64,000 nucleotides of DNA from an uncultured Cedecea sp. (lineage in GTDB: Bacteria > Pseudomonadota > Gammaproteobacteria > Enterobacterales > Enterobacteriaceae), in assembly GCF_947498825.1 (NCBI RefSeq), contig NZ_CANMLV010000001.1, forward strand, positions 186,001 to 250,000. The letters run 5' to 3'. Below are positions 29,943 to 39,436 of this stretch, in pieces (the stretch's first letter is position 1; every line of letters begins with the position of its first letter). The notes beneath the pieces are model-generated. The model did no database searches. It saw only the letters and a list, made by a program, of their open reading frames with translations, and was not told where the DNA came from. Position numbers and translations under genes: made by a program.

Positions 29943-30914
29943 TTAAAATAAATTCGATAAGTCATTACTGTAGGCTTGGGTAACCTTATCGTTCATCGCT
30001 CTTAGCTGCTGGATCATACCCGTCAGTTTTTTGGCATAATTCGGGTCCGTCGCATAACCGGCTTTCTGTAACTCATGCGCTCCTTGCTCCGCTGTACTGG
30101 CGTTAGTGACCGCGGTATAACGTGGGTTACGTGTCAGTAAATTGACATAATCAGAAAGCGATTCCAGCCAGGAATCGTAGACCCGAAAACGTGCTTTGAC
30201 CTTCTTCGACTCACCATTTTCAAATTCCGTAGTAGTGATTTCGGTCACTTTTCCGCGCCAGTCTCCGCTTGCTTTTATCCCAAACAAATTAAAGCTTGGA
30301 GCGCCTTGTTCGGTACGGATCTGTCGCTGCCCCCAGCCGGATTCCAGCGCCGCCTGCGCAAGAATTAAGTGGTGAGGTATACCACTGGCTTCACTGGCCA
30401 GTTTGGCAGGCAGCGAAAGCTGAGCCAGGAAGTCGCGGCTATCACCGCTTAATCCCCCTGCTGTCTGGGCAGGGCGAGGTACAGCCTGGCGTACAATGCT
30501 TTCCATCATCTCACGCTGATAGCTATTTATTTGCTGAGGGGCAAACCGCACAGGAACGGTAATATCAGCATCAGCGTCATTTGTTACTGTGTTTTCCCCG
30601 GCGCTCCCCCCGCTACTCGCTGACATTTGCTTCACCAGGACATCTGCAAAACCCAGACCTTTTTCGCTCAGTTGCTGAGCGATTTGCTGATCATACATGC
30701 TGGTATACATCCGCGTAGATTCACTACTGAATATGCCGTCCTTGGGCAAGGCTTCACGCATGCTTTTTAGCATCATCTGCACAAACATGCCCTCAACTTG
30801 CCTGGCAACTTCTTTCAGATTTCCCTGCGGGTCTTGGCCCGCTTTAGTTTTCAGGCGGTTGAGTGAAGTGGCATCAAAGGCGGCACCTGTCAGTAATCCG
30901 GTATCGTTCAGCAT
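29943..30914 (-). CDS. flgJ: Flagellar rod-assembly protein and muramidase FlgJ
   Basis: The N-terminal half (EVARQVEGMFVQMMLKSMREALPKDGIF) caps rod assembly. The C-terminal GH73 glucosaminidase domain opens the peptidoglycan and keeps the catalytic Glu in LAQAALESGWGQ near residue 220. The frame extends ten codons upstream, but the ATG at 30914 overlaps the flgI stop as TGATG and gives 323 residues. Class 2 flagellar gene, next to last before flgKL. Confidence 0.97.
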   Translation of the reverse strand: MLNDTGLLTGAAFDATSLNRLKTKAGQDPQGNLKEVARQVEGMFVQMMLKSMREALPKDGIFSSESTRMYTSMYDQQIAQQLSEKGLGFADVLVKQMSASSGGSAGENTVTNDADADITVPVRFAPQQINSYQREMMESIVRQAVPRPAQTAGGLSGDSRDFLAQLSLPAKLASEASGIPHHLILAQAALESGWGQRQIRTEQGAPSFNLFGIKASGDWRGKVTEITTTEFENGESKKVKARFRVYDSWLESLSDYVNLLTRNPRYTAVTNASTAEQGAHELQKAGYATDPNYAKKLTGMIQQLRAMNDKVTQAYSNDLSNLF

Positions 30915-32011
30915 CAGATAATTTCCAGTTTTGCCCGTAAACAACCGGCATTTTGCATCGATTGCAGAATAGACATCAGATCTATTGGCGTGGCGCCGAG
31001 GGCATTTAACGCTCTGACAACGTTATTCAGATTTGCACTGGCATTAACACTCTGAACAGCACCACCGCTCTGACGCATATCAATTTGCGTCTGGGGCGTC
31101 ACCACCGTTTGTCCGCCAGCCAGCGGGGTATCAGGCTGACTCACCACATCCTGCCGATTCACGGTCACCGACAAATTACCTTGCGCCACAGCACAACTGT
31201 CAAGCGTGACTTCCCTATTCATGACAACCGAGCCAGTGCGGGAGTTGATAATTACCCGGGCATCCTGAATCGGCATATTGACTTGCAGGTTCTGAATATC
31301 AGCAAGAAAACGTACCTGGGAACTCCCTCCTGTCGGAACACGGATCTGAATGGTGCGACTATCAAGCGCCGTGGCGCTACCATAACCACGAGCCTGATTG
31401 ATGGTGTCAGTGATTTGTTGTGCCAGGGTAAAGTCATCCGTATTCATCTGCAGATTAAGCGTATTATTCGTTCCGAATGTACTCGGTAGCTCACGCTCGA
31501 TAATCGCCCCGCCGGTAATACGTCCACCGTTTAACTGGTTGACCTGGACACTACTGCCCCCTGCCGCCGCACCCGCACCGCCCACTAAAACATTACCTTG
31601 GGCCAGGGCATAAACTTGACTGTCAACCCCTTTTAGCGGGGTCATTAATAAGGTTCCACCACGCAGGCTTTTCGCGTTCCCCATCGAGGAAACGACAACA
31701 TCAATGTTTTGACCTGCTCGTGCAAAGGCCGGAAATTTTGCCGTTACCATTACCGCAGCGACATTTTTCAGCTGCATATTGGTCCCTGTCGGTACGGTGA
31801 TACCGAGCTGGGACAGCATATTATTAAGACTCTGAGTGGTAAAAGGTGTCTGGGTCGTCTGGTCACCCGTACCATCCAGTCCGACCACCAGACCATAGCC
31901 AATCAGCACATTCTCACGAACGCCTTGTACCGTAGTCAGGTCACGGATCCTGTCTGCGAACACACCGCTGCTGAGTAAGATGAGGGTCAGTCCGAGTAAA
32001 TATTTAATCAT
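30914..32011 (-). CDS. flgI: Flagellar P-ring protein FlgI
   Basis: Periplasmic P-ring subunit that acts as a bushing in the peptidoglycan. Signal peptide cleaved after VFA (residue 19), then [33 protein letters not shown], the family hallmark. It is 365 residues. It follows flgH by 12 bases and overlaps flgJ by one. Confidence 0.98.
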   Translation of the reverse strand: MIKYLLGLTLILLSSGVFADRIRDLTTVQGVRENVLIGYGLVVGLDGTGDQTTQTPFTTQSLNNMLSQLGITVPTGTNMQLKNVAAVMVTAKFPAFARAGQNIDVVVSSMGNAKSLRGGTLLMTPLKGVDSQVYALAQGNVLVGGAGAAAGGSSVQVNQLNGGRITGGAIIERELPSTFGTNNTLNLQMNTDDFTLAQQITDTINQARGYGSATALDSRTIQIRVPTGGSSQVRFLADIQNLQVNMPIQDARVIINSRTGSVVMNREVTLDSCAVAQGNLSVTVNRQDVVSQPDTPLAGGQTVVTPQTQIDMRQSGGAVQSVNASANLNNVVRALNALGATPIDLMSILQSMQNAGCLRAKLEII

Positions 32012-32023
32012 AAAATTCCTCGC

Positions 32024-32716
32024 TTACATCGGCGATACATTAAGGAAGAAACGTTGCAGCCAGCCCATATTCTGAGCTTCATTGATATACCCGTTGCCGA
32101 CATATTCAATGCGCGCATCTGCAACATTGGTCGAGGCGACGGTATTGCTGCCGCTGATGGTGCGAGGATTAACAACGCCCGAGAAACGAATAAATTCAGT
32201 ACCCTGGTTAATAGCGATTTGTTTCTCGCCCACCACATGTAAGTTACCGTTAGCCAGTACTTGGTCGACAGTGACGGTCAGCGTACCGCTGAAGGTATTG
32301 CTGGCATTCGCGCCACCGCGGCCATTAAATGTGTTCCCCCCCGAGACATCGAGGTTCGCGTTGCCATTACCAAATAAACCCGAAAGATAGCGGGGGGTCG
32401 CATCAAAACCAAAACTCGTTTTGCCATCACGACTGGCGTTCGCTGATGAACTCTTACTGGCACTCACATTTTCCTGCAACTGAATGGTCAACGTATCACC
32501 AATATTCCGGGGGCGTCTGTCTTCAAACAGCGGCTGGTAACCATAGTTGACCTGTTGTGCGCTCTGGAATATTGAACCATTCACCACCGGTGCGGGTCCC
32601 GGAGCCGGTTGCGCCGTGGTGGCACCTTGAACCAGTGGTTTCTGCGGCACGAAAGCACAGCCGCTCAGTAATAACAGGCTCAATATTACAGGACGTAACA
32701 CCATAGGGTTTTGCAT
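32024..32716 (-). CDS. flgH: Flagellar L-ring lipoprotein FlgH
   Basis: Outer-membrane L-ring subunit with lipobox LSGC (Cys20 from the chosen start). The conserved body includes [21 protein letters not shown] and [21 protein letters not shown]. The open frame starts 14 codons earlier; I take the ATG at 32716 (230 residues), which leaves a compact lipoprotein signal. Its ribosome site is weak. Confidence 0.96.
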   Translation of the reverse strand: MQNPMVLRPVILSLLLLSGCAFVPQKPLVQGATTAQPAPGPAPVVNGSIFQSAQQVNYGYQPLFEDRRPRNIGDTLTIQLQENVSASKSSSANASRDGKTSFGFDATPRYLSGLFGNGNANLDVSGGNTFNGRGGANASNTFSGTLTVTVDQVLANGNLHVVGEKQIAINQGTEFIRFSGVVNPRTISGSNTVASTNVADARIEYVGNGYINEAQNMGWLQRFFLNVSPM

Positions 32717-32771
32717 GACTTTTATCTTCAGAAAACGGCAGTCAGGGCGATATATCACCCTGACTTACACT

Positions 32772-33554
32772 TTAGAGTTGCGAGAGTTTTTGCAGCATTT
32801 GGTCAGTGGTTGAGACCGCTTTGCTGTTAATTTCATACGCACGCTGTACTTGGATCATGTTAACCAGTTCTTCGGCAACGTTGACGTTTGAGGTTTCAAC
32901 ATAACCTTGATACAAAAGTCCTGAACCATTTAAGCCGGGCGTGGTGTCATTGGGTGCACCTGAAGACTGGGTTTCAACATATAAATTCTCCCCGACACTC
33001 TCCAGACCGGCATCATTGACAAAGGTCGTTAAACTCAGCTGCCCCACTTGCACCGGTAATGTCTGGCCAGGCACCGTGGCGCTGACTACGCCGTCACGGG
33101 CAATGGTCAGTTTCAGTGAGTTTGCCGGTACGGTAATGGCAGGCTGAACCTGAAAACCACTGGACGTTACTAGCTGACCGTTTTGATCCATCTGGAATGA
33201 GCCGTCACGAGTATAAGCGGCAGTCCCATCTGGCATCAGGATCTGAAAGAAACCTTGCCCTTTAATGGCCACGTCTTTGCTGTTATTGGTCTGTGATAAA
33301 TTACCCGGACTGTGAAGCCTTTCAGTCGCAACCGGACGCACACCTGTACCTATTTGCAAGCCCGAAGGGAGCGTCGTTTGCTCAGAAGACTGGGCCCCTG
33401 GTTGACGTACAGTCTGATACAGCAAATCTTCAAATACCGCACGCTGGCGTTTGAATCCATTGGTGGAGACGTTTGCCAGATTATTGGCAATGACATCCAT
33501 ATTGGTTTGCTGTGCATCAAGCCCTGTTTTAGCAATCCATAACGAACTGATCAT
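32772..33554 (-). CDS. flgG: Flagellar distal rod protein FlgG
   Basis: Main subunit of the distal rod. N-terminal [33 protein letters not shown] and C-terminal [25 protein letters not shown] are the rod/hook signature helices. It is 260 residues, invariant length in enterics. Confidence 0.98.
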   Translation of the reverse strand: MISSLWIAKTGLDAQQTNMDVIANNLANVSTNGFKRQRAVFEDLLYQTVRQPGAQSSEQTTLPSGLQIGTGVRPVATERLHSPGNLSQTNNSKDVAIKGQGFFQILMPDGTAAYTRDGSFQMDQNGQLVTSSGFQVQPAITVPANSLKLTIARDGVVSATVPGQTLPVQVGQLSLTTFVNDAGLESVGENLYVETQSSGAPNDTTPGLNGSGLLYQGYVETSNVNVAEELVNMIQVQRAYEINSKAVSTTDQMLQKLSQL

Positions 33555-33583
33555 GTTGTTACCTTGTTAGAGTAAATCTGACG

Positions 33584-34339
33584 CTAGGTCACAGACAGCA
33601 GCGTGTTTGCACGCTGTGCATTTTCATCTACACCCGAGATAATCTTCATCTGCATCTCAAAGCGTCGGGCATTGGCTATCATGTCGGTCATGGCTTCTGC
33701 TGGTTTCACGTTACTGCCTTCCAGTACACCAGAAAGGACACGAACCGTTTCATCTGCAGGCAACACCGCACCACGTGCCGCCTGCGCAGTTTCAGTGAGA
33801 CGAAACAGACCATCGTCACCGCGCATCACCTCCTGCGCATCAGCACTGACCAGTTTCAGACGCCCTACCGGCCCCACAGTTTCAGGTCCGTCACCGGCAT
33901 TAAGCACTGAAATCGTCCCGTCAGATGCAACGGTGACCGCCGCCCCTTCAGGAACGGCTATTGGCCCACCATCACCCATCACCAGCCGGCCACCAATAGT
34001 TAACTGACCGCCAGGACTGACCTGAATATTACCGTTGCGGGTGTAAGCCTCCTGACCATTTTCCCCCTGTACAACCAGCCAGCCGTTTTGCTGGATAGCA
34101 ACATCCAAAGAACGGGAGGTATAGTCCAGTGGTCCCGGAGTCATATCCGCACCCGGGGTGGAAGCGACCACCAAGGTCCGGGTAGATAAGGACAGTCCTT
34201 CCACCGGAACCGCACGCAAGGCGTTAAGCTGGGCACGAAATCCTGGCGTTGACGCATTGGCTAAATTGCTGGCGGTAACGGCCTGTTGGTTCAGCGTTTG
34301 GCTTGCCGCACCCATCGCTGTATAGATAGCGTGATCCAT
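33584..34339 (-). CDS. flgF: Flagellar proximal rod protein FlgF
   Basis: Rod subunit of 251 residues, with the signature N-terminus DHAIYTAMGAASQTLNQQAVTASNLANASTPGF and C-terminal NVKPAEAMTDMIANARRFEMQMK. It lies between flgE and flgG in the standard class 2 order. Confidence 0.97.
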   Translation of the reverse strand: MDHAIYTAMGAASQTLNQQAVTASNLANASTPGFRAQLNALRAVPVEGLSLSTRTLVVASTPGADMTPGPLDYTSRSLDVAIQQNGWLVVQGENGQEAYTRNGNIQVSPGGQLTIGGRLVMGDGGPIAVPEGAAVTVASDGTISVLNAGDGPETVGPVGRLKLVSADAQEVMRGDDGLFRLTETAQAARGAVLPADETVRVLSGVLEGSNVKPAEAMTDMIANARRFEMQMKIISGVDENAQRANTLLSVT

Positions 34340-34359
34340 TAAGATTTCCCGTCAGACGC

Positions 34360-35571
34360 TTAGCGCAGGTTAACCAGGTTATTGAGGATTTGATCCTGGG
34401 TTTTGATGGTCTGCGCATTCGACTGATAATTACGCTGGGCGACAATCATATTCACCAGTTCTTTACTCAGATCAACGTTCGAGGCCTCCAGAGCTCCGCT
34501 GGTCAGGATACCAAAGTTGCCGTTTCCTGCGGTTCCGAGTAAGGCAGTACCTGATGAACGCGTTTCTCCCCAGACGTTATCGCCCTTGGCATCGAGACCA
34601 CCGGGATTAGCGAAGTTAGTCAGGACAATTTGCCCCAGTAACTGACTTTGTTCGTTGGAGTACAGACCCACCAAGGTACCGTCATCATTTATCTGGTAAG
34701 ACACCAAGTCTCCTGGCTTATAACCATTTTGACTGGAAGCAATAACATAGTTATCACCGGTGTTTTGTTGCATGGAGTTTCTGAAATCAAGTTCAAAAAC
34801 CACCGGATCGGCACCCCCGATCACGCCGCTGGTAACACCTGCAGTAGTCACGCCTTCAACTAAGTTACCGTTATTATCAAATTTCATTGTGGTAACAGGC
34901 GTGACTTCACTGCCGGGGGCGCTGTTATCAAGGGAGTAAACATCCCAGGTATTATCTGCCTTACCTTTGACAAAAAAGAGATTAATATCGTGGACGTTAC
35001 CCTGGCTATCAAATACGGTAACAGAGGTTTTTTTGTTATAACTTTCTGATTTATTGGGATCAAATGTCTCAATGACTGGCAGCTTATCCATCGAGTTCAG
35101 GTTAATCTGGATATGTGCGTTGGTCGTGGTTCTGGCAGGCATCAAGGTATTGGGTACAGCTAATCCAACCGGATCTGCACCCTGCTGAATAGTTGGCGGT
35201 ACGCCGGTAGCAGGATAACCAGTTAGCTGTAACCCCTGCATATTGACGAGATTACGGTTTTCATCCAGTTTGAACTGACCGTTACGGCTATAGAGTACTT
35301 GTCCGGCATTATCGACCAGACGGAAGAAACCATTCTGGCTAATCGCCACGTCCAGTCCACGCCCGGTACTGGTGGTGATACCATCGTTAAAATCCTGCAT
35401 CACATCGGCAACTTTTACGCCAAGGCCTGTCTTGCTTCCGGCAAACATATCGGCAAAAGCGACCGAACTGGATTTAAAACCGTAGGTTGCGGAGTTGGCA
35501 ATATTGTTACCAATCACATCCAAGTTGGCGGACGCAGCATTCAGGCCGCTTATCGCTTGAGAAAACGACAT
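34360..35571 (-). CDS. flgE: Flagellar hook protein FlgE
   Basis: Builds the curved hook. N-terminus MSFSQAISGLNAASANLDVIGNNIANSATYGFKSS and C-terminus NVDLSKELVNMIVAQRNYQSNAQTIKTQDQ are diagnostic; the central domain is variable. It is 403 residues, the E. coli size class. Confidence 0.97.
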   Translation of the reverse strand: MSFSQAISGLNAASANLDVIGNNIANSATYGFKSSSVAFADMFAGSKTGLGVKVADVMQDFNDGITTSTGRGLDVAISQNGFFRLVDNAGQVLYSRNGQFKLDENRNLVNMQGLQLTGYPATGVPPTIQQGADPVGLAVPNTLMPARTTTNAHIQINLNSMDKLPVIETFDPNKSESYNKKTSVTVFDSQGNVHDINLFFVKGKADNTWDVYSLDNSAPGSEVTPVTTMKFDNNGNLVEGVTTAGVTSGVIGGADPVVFELDFRNSMQQNTGDNYVIASSQNGYKPGDLVSYQINDDGTLVGLYSNEQSQLLGQIVLTNFANPGGLDAKGDNVWGETRSSGTALLGTAGNGNFGILTSGALEASNVDLSKELVNMIVAQRNYQSNAQTIKTQDQILNNLVNLR

Positions 35572-35597
35572 GTCTTACTCCTGCTAAAGTTATAGGG

Positions 35598-36275
35598 TTA
35601 AATAATCTGTCTGATTTCGTCGAGAGTACTGTTTCCGTAAGTCCCAAGGTCTAATAAGACGTTGCCGTTACTGCGCACGACGCCATTGACCATGGCAAAA
35701 TTGAGCGGCTGGGCAACTAACTGAGCACCGCCATTTGTGGCACTGACAGACACGGTATAAGCCCCATCAACGGCGGCAGAACCATCCTCTAAGGTGCCAT
35801 CCCAGCTAAAGGTGTGGACCCCCGCACTCAGTCCGCCTAAGTCGATAGTACGAACGACTTTGCCGTCTTTATCCGTCAGTGTTGCGCTGACTTTATCGGC
35901 ACCCTGAACCAGTTCAACACCAAAAGGCGTCGTGGTTTTGCTGCCAACCAGCACTTTATCGCCCGGGATCATTACGCCATGGCCAATCAAATTGGCGGCT
36001 TGTACTGACTCGTTATTGTTTAGTTGTCCGGAGATAGCCCCTAAAGTCGTATTCAGTTTTTCTATACCACTTACGGTGCTGATTTGTGCGAGCTGCGTAG
36101 TCAGCTCATTGTTTTCCATCGGATTGGTGGGGTCCTGGTTTTTTAACTGTGCGACAAGTAGAGTTAAAAAACTGTTTTGTAAATCCGCCGCATTATTACC
36201 TGCCACACTACTATTGGCAGATGTATTATTGATGCCCGATACCGACTCATCATTTACTTTCACCGAAATAGACAT
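35598..36275 (-). CDS. flgD: Flagellar hook cap protein FlgD
   Basis: Hook-assembly scaffold that caps the growing hook. The N-terminal region DLQNSFLTLLVAQLKNQDPTNPMENNELTTQLAQIS is strongly conserved, followed by a tudor-like and fibronectin-like C-terminal part. It is 225 residues. It lies between flgC and flgE. Confidence 0.97.
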   Translation of the reverse strand: MSISVKVNDESVSGINNTSANSSVAGNNAADLQNSFLTLLVAQLKNQDPTNPMENNELTTQLAQISTVSGIEKLNTTLGAISGQLNNNESVQAANLIGHGVMIPGDKVLVGSKTTTPFGVELVQGADKVSATLTDKDGKVVRTIDLGGLSAGVHTFSWDGTLEDGSAAVDGAYTVSVSATNGGAQLVAQPLNFAMVNGVVRSNGNVLLDLGTYGNSTLDEIRQII

Positions 36276-36286
36276 ATCCCTCTCCT

Positions 36287-36691
36287 TTACTGGCCCAGCG
36301 TCAATGTTTTAAGCATCATGCTCTTCGCGGTGTTAAACACCTCAACGTTCGCCTGATAACTACGGGAAGCTGACATGCTGTTGACCATTTCCCCCACCAC
36401 ATCAACATTCGGCATACGTACATAACCACTGGCATCTGCCAGCGGATTACCCGGCTGATAAACCAGTTTATCCGGCGCATTGCTTTCTATAACCTGCGTG
36501 ACCTTGACCCCACCAGTAGCCGCACCTGGTGCAGCATCCACCTGAAATACTACCTGTTTGGCACGATAAGGTTGGCCATCTGGTCCGGTTGCGCTGTCGG
36601 CATTAGCCAGATTACTCGCCGCCACATTCAGGCGTTTAGACTGGGCGGCCATGGCCGAACCTGCGATATCAAATACATTCAGTAAAGCCAT
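36287..36691 (-). CDS. flgC: Flagellar proximal rod protein FlgC
   Basis: Rod subunit of 134 residues: [33 protein letters not shown] at the N-terminus and [26 protein letters not shown] at the C-terminus. It starts three bases after flgB. Confidence 0.98.
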   Translation of the reverse strand: MALLNVFDIAGSAMAAQSKRLNVAASNLANADSATGPDGQPYRAKQVVFQVDAAPGAATGGVKVTQVIESNAPDKLVYQPGNPLADASGYVRMPNVDVVGEMVNSMSASRSYQANVEVFNTAKSMMLKTLTLGQ

Positions 36692-36694
36692 GGG

Positions 36695-37108
36695 TTACCC
36701 TTGTTGAAGCACGGACATCATGCTTTTAATTTGTCCGTCTAATACCCTCAGATTTGTTTGATAACCCAGTGTGTTATCTGAAAACTGTGCACGTTCACGA
36801 TCCATATCGACGGTATTACCATCCAGTGCAGGCTGGTCCGGAACACGGTAGAGAAGATCAACTGAAGGAGAGGAGTGGGTTTGAACAGGAATATGGCGTG
36901 CAGAAGTCGTGGTGAGTGAAAGACCACCGCCATCAACACGCCCACGGGCTAAAACTTTTTTCATCTCACTGGCGAAATCAATGTCACGCGCCTGAAACCC
37001 CGGCGTATCGGCATTGGCGATATTCGCAGCGAGTATTTCCTGACGCTGAGCACGCAGATTAAGCGCTTCTTGCTGAAATCTGAGCGCAGCATCTAATTTA
37101 TCGAGCAT
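36695..37108 (-). CDS. flgB: Flagellar proximal rod protein FlgB
   Basis: First gene of the large rod/hook transcript. It is 137 residues from the ATG at 37108, which has a strong GGAGGG ribosome site; a start six codons upstream is possible but lacks one. It opens [38 protein letters not shown], the conserved N-terminus. It diverges from flgA. Confidence 0.97.
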   Translation of the reverse strand: MLDKLDAALRFQQEALNLRAQRQEILAANIANADTPGFQARDIDFASEMKKVLARGRVDGGGLSLTTTSARHIPVQTHSSPSVDLLYRVPDQPALDGNTVDMDRERAQFSDNTLGYQTNLRVLDGQIKSMMSVLQQG

Positions 37109-37179
37109 GTTCCCTCCATTTTTCACAGAATAAGGAATAGGCCAAAGCTTAAAGCGCCAGAGCCCTGCTCGATGGGAAG

Positions 37180-37214
37180 AATAAGCATAAAATACCGTGC
37201 TATTTGTTGCATTG
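37180..37214. promoter_or_regulatory. Possible FlhD4C2 half sites between flgB and flgA
   Basis: The flgA-flgB gap contains AAGCA-TA-AAATACCG and GCTATTT-GTT-GCATT, both close to FlhDC half-site consensus. They are closer together than the usual 10-12-base gap, so I call this tentative. Control by FlhDC of both genes is known in enterics. Confidence 0.4.
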
Positions 37215-37265
37215 GCGAAATCAATGGACGCGTAAAATTGCCTTACCTGATAAAGGAGAACGACA

Positions 37266-37925
37266 ATGCGTCATCTGAGGACAGGAATTGCTTTTGCCGC
37301 CATCATGGCCAGTCCGTTCGGCTTTACGGCTGATATTAACACCCTGCTGCTACCCTATTTTCAGCAGCGCCTGGCGGGGATAAGTGATGAGGTCAGTGTT
37401 ACGTTAAAAACCAATCCGACCCATCTTCCCGACTGCGAAAAGCCGGTATTTTCGACCCCAGGTAATAGCCGTTTATGGGGAAATATCAGTGTGTTGATGC
37501 GTTGCAATAACGACAAACGTTTTATCCAAGTCCAGGTAAGCGCCGTAGGTCATTATGTGGTTGTGACCCGTTCAGTGCCGCGAGGGACAATACTGGATGC
37601 TCAGAGTGTGACCCTAAAGCGCGGACAACTGGAGCGTTTACCGGCTCAGGCTCTTACCCTGACAGAACAGGCCGTTAATGCTGTCACCCAGCGCGACATT
37701 ACCCCTGATATGCCGTTAACACGGTCTATGGTAAGACAACCCTGGCGCGTAAAAGCAGGGCAGCAAGTTCGGGTCGTTGCCAATGGCGAAGGCTTTAGCA
37801 TCAACAGTGAAGGTCGCGCCCTGAACAATGTCATTGTGGGTCAGTATGCACGTGTTCGCATGGACTCCGGTCAGATTGTCAGCGGTAAAGTCGATGCTGA
37901 TGGGAATATTCTGATTAATCTGTAA
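37266..37925 (+). CDS. flgA: Flagellar P-ring assembly chaperone FlgA
   Basis: Periplasmic chaperone for FlgI polymerisation. Signal peptide to about residue 22, then a SAF domain with [26 protein letters not shown] and the C-terminal [28 protein letters not shown] block. It is 219 residues. It diverges from flgB and precedes flgM. Confidence 0.95.
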   Translation: MRHLRTGIAFAAIMASPFGFTADINTLLLPYFQQRLAGISDEVSVTLKTNPTHLPDCEKPVFSTPGNSRLWGNISVLMRCNNDKRFIQVQVSAVGHYVVVTRSVPRGTILDAQSVTLKRGQLERLPAQALTLTEQAVNAVTQRDITPDMPLTRSMVRQPWRVKAGQQVRVVANGEGFSINSEGRALNNVIVGQYARVRMDSGQIVSGKVDADGNILINL

Positions 37926-37931
37926 TCTTTT

Positions 37932-37958
37932 TAAAGATTCCGTCACAATTGCCGATAG
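37932..37958 (+). promoter_or_regulatory. Sigma-28 (FliA) promoter of flgMN
   Basis: TAAAGATT, 11 bases, GCCGATAG: one mismatch in each element from the sigma-28 consensus TAAAGTTT-N11-GCCGATAA. It lies 62 bases upstream of flgM and explains late-stage production of the anti-sigma factor. Confidence 0.88.
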
Positions 37959-38019
37959 TACCTTTAGCACAGATAATAATTGGCTCTTACGCCACCAGCA
38001 TCTCGGTGAGGAAAACATT

Positions 38020-38313
38020 ATGAGCATTGATCGTACATCCGCTTTAAATCCGGTCAGTACCGTACAACATCGCGAACCTAACGATAATCCGGCGCTACAA
38101 AATAGCCCGAATAAGTCGCTTTCCGCTAACAGCACCAGCGTGCAGCTCAGCGATGCGCAAGCCAAGTTAATGCAACCCAACGAGGGGGATATTAATCAAG
38201 CTCGCGTGGAAGCACTTAAAGCGGCTATTCGCAATGGTGAAGTGAAGATGGATACCGGTAAGATTGCCGATGCTTTACTTCAGGACACTCGCAACGCCCT
38301 GCTGGATAAATAA
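38020..38313 (+). CDS. flgM: Anti-sigma-28 factor FlgM
   Basis: Binds FliA and holds late flagellar genes silent until the hook is finished and FlgM is exported. It is 97 residues with [16 protein letters not shown] at the N-terminus and the sigma-binding C-terminal half ([27 protein letters not shown]). It sits between flgA and flgN. Confidence 0.97.
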   Translation: MSIDRTSALNPVSTVQHREPNDNPALQNSPNKSLSANSTSVQLSDAQAKLMQPNEGDINQARVEALKAAIRNGEVKMDTGKIADALLQDTRNALLDK

Positions 38314-38315
38314 CA

Positions 38316-38741
38316 GTGACACGATTGCCAGAAATTCTAAGCCAAATAGCAAGCGTACTTAACTCGCTGGAAACAGTGATGAATGCAGAGCAACAACAGC
38401 TGTCTGCAGGGCAAATAAATGGCAGCGCGCTTCAGCGGATCACTGAAGATAAAAGCTCACTTCTGGCAACGCTCGATTATCTCGAAACACAACGGCAGGC
38501 TGAACAAAAATCGGCGCTCGCTCGCTCGGCTGAAACGGAAATGCAATGGCAGACCATACTGCAACATATTCAGCGGCTCAGTGAAGTTAATCTGCATAAC
38601 GGCTGGTTACTTGAATCTCAGCGTGAACATACTGAACAGGCACTGGCAATTCTTAAACCCCATCAGGCTCCTGAGTTTTACGGTGCTGACGGGCAAGCCA
38701 AATCTGCCGTTAGCCCCGCGAATAAGAAAATTACTTGGTAA
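38316..38741 (+). CDS. flgN: Flagellar export chaperone FlgN for FlgK/FlgL
   Basis: Cytoplasmic chaperone of 141 residues, almost all helical, that keeps FlgK and FlgL export-competent. Start codon is GTG, two bases after the flgM stop. The conserved segment HNGWLLESQREHTEQALAIL lies in the second half. Confidence 0.93.
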   Translation: MTRLPEILSQIASVLNSLETVMNAEQQQLSAGQINGSALQRITEDKSSLLATLDYLETQRQAEQKSALARSAETEMQWQTILQHIQRLSEVNLHNGWLLESQREHTEQALAILKPHQAPEFYGADGQAKSAVSPANKKITW

Positions 38742-38797
38742 TCATTGCGCAGGCTATGTCATGGCTGGTCACAATCTGCGACCAGCTTTCATCGTAT

Positions 38798-39277
38798 TTA
38801 TAATGACTTAAGAATTTTTACTGTTTCTGCAATATCTATCTCATCTTCTGAAAAGACAAGCTCGCTATTTTGAAACGTTGTGATGGCAAGTTTTTGTAGA
38901 TTACGCATTTTACTGCTCTCATTGCTCTCTTTCGGGCGAATATTATTCATCAGTAACCCTACAGATAACACGGTATTTTCTTTATCAATTTTTGCTTCTG
39001 CAGGAACTTCTTCGCTATAAACCCGGAAAGATTTAATTGCCGTAATTTTGATCTGTTCACCGGCAATAAAAATATATTTGCTGGGGGCTAAGACTTTAAC
39101 CTTAAAAGCGGACAAGCCTTTATTATTGGTACCTGGTTCAAACGTGACCAAGGCGCCTTTTTTAATCAGTTCGGGGTTTGTCACCTTAATAATGTGAAAA
39201 TAGCGATTATCGCCCTCTTCATCTTTGATAAATCCAAACCCTTTGTCTTCAAACCAGGTTGTGATTGTTCCGTTCAT
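38798..39277 (-). CDS. Cold-shock-domain protein with an unknown C-terminal extension
   Basis: A 159-residue protein. Residues 1-65 or so form a cold-shock (OB-fold nucleic-acid-binding) domain with KGFGFI at 12-17 and RYFHI, here RNP1- and RNP2-like. The C-terminal 90 residues contain no motif I recognise; they end in an acidic, helical tail (SEDEIDIAETVKILK). It sits between flgN and murJ, which are adjacent in E. coli, so it is a lineage-specific insertion, convergent with flgN and 57 bases from it. It is low in GC (about 36-40 percent by eye) relative to neighbours. Role unknown. Confidence 0.8.
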   Translation of the reverse strand: MNGTITTWFEDKGFGFIKDEEGDNRYFHIIKVTNPELIKKGALVTFEPGTNNKGLSAFKVKVLAPSKYIFIAGEQIKITAIKSFRVYSEEVPAEAKIDKENTVLSVGLLMNNIRPKESNESSKMRNLQKLAITTFQNSELVFSEDEIDIAETVKILKSL

Positions 39278-39311
39278 TGTACTACCACCTAATTAACTTT
39301 TTATTTGTATC

Positions 39312-39391
39312 TATACCCAAAATAATTCGAGTTGCCTGGAGGCGCGCTTCACGCACGCAACGCCCAGGCAACGAGAAGTATGACAGGTATA
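39312..39391. repeat. Palindromic miniature repeat, copy A
   Basis: An 80-base element with imperfect inverted ends: TATACCC, AATAATTCGAGTTGCCTGG at the left and the complement of TTGCCTGG ... TATACCTGTCATACTTC at the right. It shares both end sequences with copies at 45751 and 53337. It lies between the cold-shock gene and murJ. Confidence 0.75.
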
Positions 39392-39436
39392 AAGTCATTC
39401 ATCTTGCTGAAACTCACTCTGTACCACGTCAGCGCA

